From Uloborus plumipes (Eukaryota; Arthropoda; Arachnida; Araneae; Uloboridae), in contig JAXGGA010001666.1 in NCBI GenBank assembly GCA_038373865.1, positions 1 to 64,000 on the forward strand: a stretch of 64,000 nucleotides of DNA, written 5' to 3'. Made by a program: the position numbers and the translations under genes. The notes below the pieces were generated by a model that was not told where the DNA came from, did not search any database, and saw only the letters and a list, made by a program, of their open reading frames with translations. Shown here piece after piece: positions 61,801 through 64,000 of this stretch; the stretch's first letter is position 1, and each line of letters begins with the position of its first letter.

Positions 61801-63035
61801 ATTTCAAGTAATAAAAATGTATTCCTAAATGATGTTTCTTTTTCTGAAAACATGACAAAATGTATAATATTAATTCCAATACTTCTTGATTTTTAATTTA
61901 TAATTTTTGAAAATAAACGAGAAGGTCTCTTTTTATTAGCCTGCTTTCCCGTTAAAGAAAAAGAAAGAAGAAAGCATTAAAAGTGGCTTAATGCATCTTA
62001 AAAGTCAAAAAGGAATGAAAAAATAAAATAAATGAGGAAAAATTAAAAATTGGAAAGTAAGGTTTTGAGATGAGGAAAAATGCGTGTCTGTCGGTCTGTC
62101 TGTCTGTCCGTCCCCCTTAATAACTTTTGAATGAACAGTCCGATTTGAATGAACTCTTTTTTGTTTAAAAGAACTCTGCGAGTACACCTTATTCCCATAT
62201 TTCACTTTTTGATTTGAGCCATTTTTCGATCAAAAGGTGTGTTTGATAATTTTGGTCTTAGATAATTAAGGGATTGATCAGATGCTTGAATGTGTGTGTC
62301 TATTCTGGTGTAGGGGAAAGTAGGCTCATTTAGTTCTCGACAGAACTTCTTGTTAAAGAGGGAGAAAGTTTAATTTAAATTTGTCAGGAATGATCAATGT
62401 GAAAAATATCTATCGGAAGCAAAACGGGTACTTGAATAACATGTGGATGTCAACTGACAAGGGTCCCTGTAAATGAGAGATTTTCGCCACTTGAAATTAG
62501 AATTGGAAAATCATGGGAAAAATAATTGTCAACTTACCGGAGTATTGAAATATCCATATGTCGACTTATCAGTTTCACAATAAATAAATTAATTAATTGA
62601 TAAAGATATTAAATACATGTACATATATGTTAGAAGAGATGACGTGGAAAATTTTGTGGTCAATAGAAAAGCATTTAAATGAAAATTTACTCCTCCAGTT
62701 CAAACTCTCAAGCTGCTGAATCTTTTACGCGCTGCTTTTACTCTAGGTACACAAAAGATCAACTTTCAGAAAAGTTTATTTTCTACAGATTTCCGCTGTT
62801 TTCTTACCTTTGTTTCAGCGTCTGGGGTTTTGAAAGTCAAACTAAACCAGGAGAGATGATCTTTGCGCATCTTTTTGTTCGACTCAATCTCTATGGACTG
62901 TTCGATAAGGTCTTCCACTTCCTCACTCACTGTTGGTGACAGAGGACGATGCACGGACATCTTGCGGGCTTTGGCTTCGTCTTTCGCTGGCAGGGGAGCT
63001 GTCTCCTCATCCATGGAGTCGCGCATATATTCTAG
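19386..63035 (-). CDS. ADCY8: Adenylyl cyclase type 8-like, 3' part of gene (12 exons, 642 residues plus stop)
   Basis: This gene encodes a membrane adenylyl cyclase that makes cAMP from ATP, normally under Gs and, for the type 8/Ac78C group, calcium-calmodulin control. Joined exons are 63035-62808, 56016-55919, 50433-50229, 44499-44416, 42341-42184, 39466-39376, 38197-38039, 31897-31757, 30436-30344, 28952-28841, 20027-19903 and 19820-19386. All have AG/GT borders and the reading phase closes at every junction, 1929 nt in total. Visible parts in order are the C1b end, the second set of membrane helices with an N-glycosylation sequon, the C2 domain and a basic C2b tail. The type 8 call rests on remembered family features: [38 protein letters not shown] and [10 protein letters not shown] in the tail. 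The 5' half (N-terminus, first membrane block, C1a) lies beyond the right edge. I am sure of the family and fairly sure of the subtype. Confidence 0.93.
19903..20027 (-). CDS. ADCY8: ADCY8-like exon: C2 catalytic Asp, Asn and Arg
   Basis: The 125-nt exon completes Gly and reads [20 protein letters not shown], then [15 protein letters not shown]. The Asp of YDIWG (adenine contact) and the Asn and Arg of NxxxR (transition-state residues) are all present, so C2 looks catalytically competent. The usual VNVASRM has Glu in place of the second Val. Acceptor actttag, donor gtgagttg; only an 82-bp intron separates it from the last exon. Confidence 0.97.
20028..21540 (-). other. Start of the 8.8-kb cyclase intron
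   Basis: Between the C2 exon ending at 20027 and the dispersed repeat at 21541 I see only AT-rich intronic sequence without a recognisable element. Confidence 0.6.
22267..22663 (+). repeat. Five spaced copies of GTCAAGTCCGTTACC-like motif
   Basis: Copies are at 22267, 22459, 22613, 22630 and 22649 (gtcaagtccgttacc, the last three with one or two changes). They are all in the same orientation and lie just left of the Penelope insertion. The spacing is irregular (192, 154, 17 and 19), so this is not a simple tandem array. Confidence 0.7.
23179..23796 (-). pseudogene. Second Penelope-like fragment: GIY-YIG endonuclease C-terminus
   Basis: This open frame of 205 residues corresponds to the C-terminal part of the plus-strand copy. 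It includes [27 protein letters not shown] and the ending FPDIWKQFL. By eye it differs from the other copy at only two residues (a Ser/Phe swap near each end). The whole reverse transcriptase is absent, so it is a 5'-truncated fragment in inverted orientation. Confidence 0.93.
23806..24927 (+). pseudogene. Penelope-like reverse transcriptase/GIY-YIG endonuclease, 5'-truncated and frameshifted
   Basis: The reading frame starts inside the reverse transcriptase: [20 protein letters not shown] (motif B) and [13 protein letters not shown] (motif C with the YVDD active site). It goes on through VYRKPF and a linker to a GIY-YIG endonuclease ([20 protein letters not shown], then KHRLKEH) and a C-terminal WEAYYIW motif, ending FPDIWKQFL. 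The first part of the reverse transcriptase (motifs before B) is missing at the inversion breakpoint. A T run at about 24169-24173 has one base too many and shifts the frame at SLSFLDV; the downstream frame then runs unbroken to the stop. Penelope-like proteins copy their RNA at a nick made by the GIY-YIG domain. This copy is dead unless the extra T is a sequencing error, and it lacks its N-terminal half in any case. Confidence 0.93.
25084..25119 (+). promoter_or_regulatory. Candidate TATA-Inr core promoter in the Penelope terminal region
   Basis: TATAAATA begins at 25084 and an arthropod-type initiator TCAGTT lies at 25114-25119, so the initiator A is 32 bases from the first T of the TATA box, the canonical spacing. 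Penelope-like elements carry their promoter in the terminal repeat. The mirror copy is on the minus strand at about 22989-23022. The two therefore point outward. Confidence 0.5.
26783..26867 (+). mobile_element. Solo terminal sequence of a TA-target DNA element
   Basis: TA followed by CAGTAACCCCTCGTTATATC, then two more GCGCGATATA repeats, looks like one terminus of a Tigger-like element. The matching right terminus is not found in the window, so it is a broken end. Confidence 0.4.
26940..27714. mobile_element. Degraded TIR element with GTATAAGCCGC motifs
   Basis: GTATACGCCGC or GTATAAGCCGC-type motifs face inward at both ends (26946-27040 on the plus strand; 27630-27714 on the minus strand, ending with an inverted form of ACCGTATTTTCGGGCAGATA). 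The left terminus itself appears lost. No coding region. Confidence 0.4.
28841..28952 (-). CDS. ADCY8: ADCY8-like exon: C2 core, part 3
   Basis: The 112-nt exon encodes [19 protein letters not shown] and then [18 protein letters not shown], ending phase 1 inside a Gly codon. Acceptor aatttcag, donor gtacggaa. INKHSFNNF and LRIG are strongly type 8-like as I remember the family. Confidence 0.95.
29065..29103. repeat. TA microsatellite
   Basis: Two (TA)n blocks, about ten repeats each, separated by one missing base, in the intron between two C2 exons. Confidence 0.9.
29333..29477 (+). repeat. Dispersed ~150-bp repeat, copy 2
   Basis: gggacgtcatttcgaactt, a G run of 12, ggcaaaggatgcat, cacacccacttatatgccaa, cccaaagtcag and gcaattgacccccc. 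It is closest to the copy at 53246. Confidence 0.75.
30344..30436 (-). CDS. ADCY8: ADCY8-like exon: C2 core with ATP-base Lys
   Basis: The 31-codon exon reads [20 protein letters not shown] then [11 protein letters not shown]. The Lys of KIKT corresponds to the C2 lysine that reads the adenine base. Most family members have KTIGSTYMA; here the Gly is Ser (KTISSTYMA), next to the retained Ser that lines the forskolin pocket in mammalian C2. Acceptor gctgcag, donor gtaaatcc. Confidence 0.95.
30520..30779. mobile_element. MITE with ATACTGCCRTGCTAAGC ends
   Basis: tattctgccatgctaagcac at the left is mirrored by atactgccgtgctaagcgca on the minus strand at the right, and the similarity continues for ~15 more bases (gtcgtatcga / gtggtatctg). 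About 260 bp, no coding region. Confidence 0.65.
30791..30936. mobile_element. Small MITE with AGGGCC..GCTCCACAT ends
   Basis: cagggccaagctccacattg (30791) and, inverted, agggccctgctccacatcag (from 30936) bound 146 bp in which the two halves are largely complementary (agcagaaa / tttctgct). Confidence 0.6.
30940..31300 (+). repeat. Candidate tRNA-related SINE-like segment
   Basis: ccggttcgaatccggc at 31030-31045 is a perfect RNA polymerase III B-box/T-arm sequence with its own stem. An 8-base hairpin (gtcagaaaagtctgac) lies just upstream. The following ~250 bp is less AT-rich than its surroundings. I could not place a convincing A box, so tRNA origin is possible but not proven. It is not a functional tRNA gene. 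Confidence 0.35.
31757..31897 (-). CDS. ADCY8: ADCY8-like exon: C2 catalytic core, part 1
   Basis: The 47-codon exon (acceptor attttcag, donor gtaagcat) encodes [20 protein letters not shown] and [17 protein letters not shown], the first beta strand and helix of the class III cyclase fold in C2. C2 does not carry the two metal-binding Asp residues of C1, and I do not see them here, as expected. Confidence 0.95.
33384..34260 (+). repeat. Tandem array, ~146-bp unit, six copies
   Basis: The unit marker GAACGGTTCAATGTTGAACG recurs at 33384, 33527, 33673, 33820, 33965 and 34112 (steps of 143 to 147). Each unit also holds GAGATCTTTCGAACAAAAAA and a conserved tail with cactcaaaagttattagg. The array runs directly into a GACA/GACC tract at ~34248-34292. 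Long open frames across it are by-products of the repetition. Confidence 0.95.
34248..34494 (+). repeat. GACA/GACC microsatellite plus conserved terminal module
   Basis: The (GACAGACC)n tract is followed by a ~200-bp AT-rich module with AGATGCATTAAGC and the end AACGGGAAAGTAGGCTAA. The same module recurs inverted at 61936-62230, which shows it is one mobile unit together with the tandem array. Confidence 0.75.
35034..36561. mobile_element. 1.5-kb snap-back (foldback) Tc1/mariner-type element
   Basis: Ends CACTGCGATGCAAAAGTTTA are flanked by TA (35032-35033, 36562-36563). The whole element is a long imperfect palindrome: about 715 bases from the left pair with about 715 bases from the right with minor differences, leaving a loop of roughly 90 bases near 35750-35845. 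No transposase frame was found. It lies in the cyclase intron between 31898 and 38038, so the transcript would form a long hairpin. Confidence 0.9.
37061..37121 (+). repeat. 31-base tandem duplication
   Basis: caccaaaacgatgttacata with gtatatctcta occurs twice back to back, nearly identical, so the duplication is recent. Confidence 0.85.
38039..38197 (-). CDS. ADCY8: ADCY8-like exon: linker helix leading into C2
   Basis: The 53-codon exon is phase 0 at both ends (acceptor ttgtgcag, donor gtaaaaga). It reads [20 protein letters not shown], then [19 protein letters not shown] and DRNYE. The RLDFLWK signature and the NILPxHVAxxFL motif are typical of the helical linker and start of the C2 cyclase domain; the charged stretch probably forms the dimerising helix. 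Confidence 0.95.
38416..38719. mobile_element. hAT-like non-autonomous element, copy 2
   Basis: Begins CAGTGCCGTGCAAACTACTA and ends GGTTGGTACCACTG. It shares the blocks gttcaatgtt, caaatttggagccaaataat and tggcccgcgagagtgatttt with copy 1. No target duplication is preserved. Confidence 0.6.
39376..39466 (-). CDS. ADCY8: ADCY8-like exon: last transmembrane helix
   Basis: The 91-nt exon completes an Arg codon and reads [14 protein letters not shown] then [16 protein letters not shown], a basic turn followed by one hydrophobic helix, which should be the twelfth membrane span. Acceptor cgttgcag, donor gtaatac. The first base restores the codon left open by the upstream exon, which supports this short exon despite its size. 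Confidence 0.85.
39966..40285. mobile_element. Minisatellite bounded by a 28/29-bp terminal inverted repeat
   Basis: Left end 39966-39993 (gggcaaacctaacatggcag...) and right end 40257-40285 are inverse complements with a single one-base gap. Between them lie about seven copies of a 35- to 40-bp unit containing GGCAGCATTGTGGAGGCTAC and cagatcctaaacc. The terminal repeat itself contains catggcagcatcgtga, so the internal unit appears to derive from the end sequence. It lies in a cyclase intron. Confidence 0.85.
40286..42183 (-). other. Cyclase intron sequence without visible elements
   Basis: Remainder of the intron between the last two membrane exons. Open frames are short and AT-driven; nothing supported. 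Confidence 0.6.
42184..42341 (-). CDS. ADCY8: ADCY8-like exon: transmembrane helices after the glycosylated loop
   Basis: The 158-nt exon starts [19 protein letters not shown] and continues into a Leu-rich helix ([20 protein letters not shown]) ending [10 protein letters not shown]. The acceptor is ttctttcag; the donor gtattggg leaves phase 2. HPQ from the preceding exon joined to YFILSW gives the usual cyclase HPxYF-type junction. Confidence 0.9.
44416..44499 (-). CDS. ADCY8: ADCY8-like exon: extracellular loop with N-glycosylation site
   Basis: The 28-codon exon, phase 0 on both sides, begins [16 protein letters not shown] and ends CNHPQ. NET is an N-glycosylation sequon, and the two Cys plus a Cys-x-His-Pro ending just before the next helix match the large extracellular loop of the second membrane block of animal adenylyl cyclases. 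Acceptor acaacag, donor gtaattaa. Confidence 0.88.
44730..44960. mobile_element. Small foldback element, copy A
   Basis: A 231-bp near-palindrome with ends CACTTTAAAAATAAACAG and, inverted, CACTGCAAAAAAACAAAC, followed on both sides by TTGTTTTTACAATATAATAC. The core repeats ttactgt/acagtaa and tttacagttt. No coding potential. Confidence 0.8.
45130..46432. mobile_element. TIR element with repeated GGGGTGAATCGGAACA motifs
   Basis: The left end ACCGTAAAATGGGGTGTATA (45131) and, inverted, GCCGTAAAATGGGGTGAATC from ~46430 on the minus strand are the ends. The motif ggggt(g/c)aatcggaac recurs inside at 45159, 45535 and, as an inverted pair, 46210-46247. The ~1.3-kb interior has no recognisable gene. 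Confidence 0.65.
46771..47122. mobile_element. Small foldback element, copy B (longer)
   Basis: A 352-bp element of the same family as 44730-44960: ends CACTGTAAAAAATGAATG and, inverted, CACTGCAAAAAATGAACT, then TTGTTTTTACAGTATAATAC. The core contains two rounds of the taaactgtaaaattgc block, so this copy looks internally duplicated. Confidence 0.8.
49467..50059. mobile_element. Candidate MITE with CCTCTTCAG ends
   Basis: CCTCTTCAGTCCCAGTTGAA at 49467 is mirrored by CCTCTTCAGACCTAATGTAC on the minus strand from 50059. Internal ggtacacat and gggtacaca motifs repeat, and an internal cctcctcagaccc occurs at 49548. 593 bp, no coding region. Confidence 0.55.
50229..50433 (-). CDS. ADCY8: ADCY8-like exon: transmembrane helices of the second block
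   Basis: The 205-nt exon encodes two hydrophobic stretches ([18 protein letters not shown] and [18 protein letters not shown]) separated by a short polar loop with RRPLRN. Acceptor tttcgcag, donor gtaaacat, ends in phase 0. It is noticeably richer in G and C than the flanking introns. The plus-strand frame over the same bases is a shadow. Confidence 0.88.
51690..53070 (+). mobile_element. Composite repeat element with TGTC microsatellite and 144-bp tandem units
   Basis: The left end TACTAGTTACTTTCTTCTAT and the right end (minus strand TACTAGCTGTCGTGGCCGTC then ACTTTCTTC) resemble each other in inverted orientation. The order is a left module of ~130 bp, a tgtctgtctg/tgtg microsatellite (51822-51871), about four 144-bp tandem units and a ~470-bp right module. 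No coding region. Its class is uncertain: the layout (end modules, microsatellite, ~150-bp core repeats) recalls the non-autonomous Helitron/Helentron-related elements with core satellites known in molluscs and insects. Confidence 0.6.
51990..52590 (+). repeat. Tandem array, 144-bp unit, four copies plus a partial
   Basis: The marker GGTGGAGCAATCGCACG has its gcaatc at 52002, 52147, 52291, 52435 and 52579, steps of 145, 144, 144 and 144. Units share gtccataggtagaccctact and atctcaggaagtaaccgg and differ by only a few bases, so the array is young or homogenised. The last unit diverges after the marker. Confidence 0.97.
53246..53397 (-). repeat. Dispersed ~150-bp repeat, copy 3 (inverted)
   Basis: On the minus strand: gggacgtcatttcaagtttt, ggggggcaaagggtaaaaac, cacacccacttatatgtaaa, tctcaaagtcag, gcaattgacccccc. 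Open frames over it come from this repeat. Confidence 0.75.
54033..55452 (+). mobile_element. Complete Tc1-type DNA transposon
   Basis: A 1420-bp element with terminal inverted repeats starting CACTGCTCGACATTGAAAAT; the first 49 bases of each end (54033-54081 and 55404-55452) match perfectly. It is flanked by TA on both sides (54031-54032 and 55453-55454), the Tc1/mariner target. It contains one uninterrupted transposase gene. Perfect ends and an open frame indicate a recent insertion. It lies in a cyclase intron, in antisense orientation to that gene. Confidence 0.97.
54276..55307 (+). CDS. Tc1-type (Tcb1-like) transposase, intact
   Basis: The 343-residue protein is the usual length for Tc1 transposases. 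The N-terminal half holds a paired helix-turn-helix DNA-binding region ([20 protein letters not shown] near residues 29-48, then a second one around 75-120). The catalytic triad is Asp in VFSDESRF, Asp in FQQDNARPH and Glu in [13 protein letters not shown] count 32 residues between the second Asp and the Glu rather than the textbook 34; my recollection of Tcb1-like transposases from spider genomes has the same spacing. The protein cuts and pastes the element by binding the inverted repeats. The start is the first ATG of the frame, about 240 bases inside the left end, which is normal for the group. There are no stops or frameshifts. Confidence 0.97.
   Translation: MPRRPQRRHFQHIDDFTRGMVIGLRRGGWSIRQIAADTHMDASTVHRLCRRWLERGNVATLRGAGAARVTSDRLDRRIHRQAVADPQVTCTSILQHVQGTLDVPVSTRTIFRRLVARGLQSRRPLRRLPLTSQHRLQRLEWCRTRATWMAEWQTVVFSDESRFCLSSDSHRIRVWRRRGERSNPAVTVERPTARQRGIMVWGAIAYNSVSPLVRIRGTMTAQRYVDNVLRPVAIPYLQCLPNAIFQQDNARPHSARISQHALRGVQMLSWPPYSPDLSPIEHVWDVIGRRLQNLSLPRSKDELWQMVEREWSAIPQDTIRRLIDSMPRRVSSCIAVRGGPTSY
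55919..56016 (-). CDS. ADCY8: ADCY8-like exon: seventh transmembrane helix
   Basis: This 98-nt exon reads [20 protein letters not shown] and then [12 protein letters not shown]. The FRSN motif followed by a hydrophobic helix marks the entry to the second membrane block in the family. The acceptor is ttttacag and the donor gtaagtat (phase 2); the split codon is completed by the first base of the next exon. The correct frame differs from the longest open frame here. Confidence 0.9.
57151..58783 (+). repeat. Head-to-tail dimer of an ~817-bp dispersed repeat
   Basis: Unit 1 (57151-57967) and unit 2 (57968-58783) are nearly identical. Each begins CTAGCTGCCAGGGCAGCTAG (one change in unit 1), a 20-base near-palindrome, and ends CTCAGTTTTTAATATAAGTA. 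Both contain acgtggcccggcgttgcacg and a gcacttcgtgcc hairpin, and GAAAGATAGTTAGAAA microsatellites near their ends. The ctagctg start and cccggc block recall the repeat at 21541, so they may be relatives. Open frames inside show no recognisable protein. Confidence 0.9.
60109..60216. mobile_element. 108-bp MITE with CCCAGGTAGCACA ends
   Basis: CCCAGGTAGCACAAATAA at the left is mirrored by CCCAAGTAGCACACTTTG on the minus strand at the right. The interior is rich in aaacgttt-type repeats and can fold on itself. Confidence 0.7.
61936..62230 (-). repeat. Second, single-unit copy of the array-bearing element
   Basis: Read on the minus strand, this segment has part of one ~146-bp unit (cattcaaatcggactgttca, aaaagttattaagggg), then a GACA tract, then the terminal module with AGATGCATTAAGCCAC and the end AACGGGAAAGCAGGCTAA. 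It matches the right end of the 33384-34494 element but has only one unit. Another gggaaagtaggct occurs at 62313-62326. Confidence 0.75.
62808..63035 (-). CDS. ADCY8: ADCY8-like exon: end of C1b region
   Basis: The exon is 76 codons, phase 0 at both ends, acceptor ctgtacag and donor gtaagaaa. It carries [20 protein letters not shown] followed by [14 protein letters not shown], the segment that in membrane cyclases links C1 to the seventh transmembrane helix. It has several Ser/Thr next to basic residues (RKMSV, RPLSP) that could be phosphorylated; this is inference. It is the most 5' exon in the window; the preceding exon must be beyond 64000. Confidence 0.9.
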
Positions 63036-63197
63036 CTGTACAGATGAAGATATGTGTTATTAATGGGGAAAATAAAAAATTCGTTCAGTCAAACAAATGA
63101 TAAGAAGAACATCTGGTGTAGTTTTTAGACTAAATAGTACAGATGAGTGGTTATTGATTTACGTCTAATGAATTATAAGGCATCTGAGAAACTTAGT

Positions 63198-63528
63198 CAC
63201 GTAGCCCGTTGCTATTTTCAATGTTGCGAATCGAAAACTGCCCTGGAACCTTCTAAAACAACAGTTTTTCTTCATTAAGAATGATGTTTGCAAATTTGGT
63301 ACCAGGTAGTCTGAAATTCATTTCTAAAAAACAGATGGAAACTTCGTCGTAATAAAATAATCATGTAGTCATGATAGTAGCAATTCTAGGTTAATAATGT
63401 TTTTTGCTTTTCTGTGTTATCTAGAAAAAGTTCGCATATATTTAAATTCTATATGCGACCTGGTCAGTTTTATTCACTCTAATAAGAGGTGTGATTCCTC
63501 GGGGACAAAAAAGGGTGTGCACCATTGA
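63198..63528. mobile_element. hAT-like non-autonomous element, copy 3
   Basis: The segment from gtagcccgttgctattttca to gtgtgcaccattg follows the same order as copies 1 and 2: ttcaatgttgcgaat, attaagaatgat, tttgcaaatttggtaccagg, tgttatctagaaaaag. It is the most eroded of the three. Confidence 0.5.
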
Positions 63529-63893
63529 TGTAGATGCAATTGTGTTCATTAGACCTGTCATAAATGAAGCCAATCAACTTAAAGCACGAACGAAATGTGA
63601 AAAGGAAAAGAACATGGTCAAAATATAACATTTTTATCAGATGAAGTCCTTCGGAGCAATAACTATGTTTCTTATATGATTTTTTTTTTCACAGTTCAAA
63701 AAAAAAAAAAAAAAACTTTGAGTCGGGTGCCTTATTTTTCAGTATCAAATTTTAAAACAAATGGGTGCGCCAGAGAAACTTACTTTTTTGAAAAGATTCC
63801 TTCGCGGTGAGTTGGCTGCATGGAAGGCCGAGAGTGGGCGCATCTGGAGCGGGAAATCTCCAAGTTTTGTTTTCCTTTTAATCAGTCGCCATC

Positions 63894-64000
63894 ATGCTAT
63901 GGTCAAAAGAACAGTGCGTCTTTGCCGTCGAAAGCTACTTTTCGAACGGTTGCTCAGTTACTGCTACGCAACTTCCCAGCTTCGAAGAAATGAACATTAG
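63894..64000 (+). CDS. Start of a DUF4817-type helix-turn-helix transposon gene (cut by window edge, probably decayed)
   Basis: From the ATG at 63894 the frame reads MLWSKEQCVFAVESYFSNGC, then SVTATQLPSFEEMNI. WSKEQxxFxVExYFxNGxSVxATQ is the signature, as I remember it, of the DUF4817 N-terminal DNA-binding domain that precedes mariner-like transposases and is abundant in spider genomes. The usual ATQRxFRxHFNI continues here as ATQLPSFEEMNI, so the copy is diverged. The rest is beyond the window; it may be a pseudogene. It lies in an upstream cyclase intron, antisense to that gene. Confidence 0.7.
   Translation, partial: MLWSKEQCVFAVESYFSNGCSVTATQLPSFEEMNI

Larger units (their letters stand above)
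58784..62807 (-). other. Cyclase intron between C1b exon and seventh-helix exon (right part)
   Basis: Apart from the MITE at 60109 and the repeat copy at 61936, I see no gene. A short open frame at 59220-59414 shows no motifs. A stretch at 60590-60900 (starting cagggtgagcaaaaatgatg) is less AT-rich and may be a transposon remnant, unassigned. Confidence 0.5.

Overview
The window is eukaryotic, intron-rich, very AT-rich and crowded with transposable-element (TE) remains. A spliced arthropod-type adenylyl cyclase gene, a Penelope-like retroelement, a Tc1-type transposon of a kind I know from spiders and a partial DUF4817-type helix-turn-helix together suggest a chelicerate, most likely a spider. 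The species assignment is inference.

The only host gene I can support is on the minus strand and runs from beyond the right edge down to a stop codon at 19386. Twelve exons (19386 to 63035), all with matching splice phases, encode the last 642 residues of a calcium/calmodulin-type adenylyl cyclase closest to ADCY8 (fly Ac78C). They cover the end of C1b, the second six-helix membrane block with its glycosylated loop, the C2 catalytic domain and a C2b tail. The start, first membrane block and C1a domain lie to the right of the window. Ten of the eleven introns are 1.2 to 8.8 kb and hold most of the repeats.

Region by region: 1-4287 is non-coding with simple repeats. 4288-9133 is a nest of DNA transposons (piggyBac-like TTAA ends, then pogo-like ends, then a third set) around a broken gene of an uncharacterised multi-copy protein family with a Cys-rich C-terminus. 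9138-19190 is unassigned, with a ~143-bp tandem array, a hAT-like fragment and a small MITE. 19192-20027 holds the polyadenylation signal and last two cyclase exons. 20028-28840 is one intron carrying an arthropod dispersed repeat split by a Penelope-like insertion, itself a near-perfect inverted pair of truncated copies with a 13-bp target duplication, followed by a hAT element with an 8-bp duplication. 28841-44499 alternates cyclase exons with MITEs, a 146-bp array, a 1.5-kb snap-back element and a minisatellite bounded by inverted repeats. 44500-56016 holds more foldback and TIR elements, a 144-bp array and a complete Tc1-type transposon with an intact transposase. 57151-58783 is a tandem dimer of a dispersed repeat, and the extreme right edge begins a DUF4817-type transposon gene.

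The cyclase exons would work together as one membrane enzyme making cAMP. The TE genes are independent passengers. Two long inverted repeats (22854-25284 and 35034-36561) lie in cyclase introns and would be transcribed as long hairpins in the pre-mRNA.
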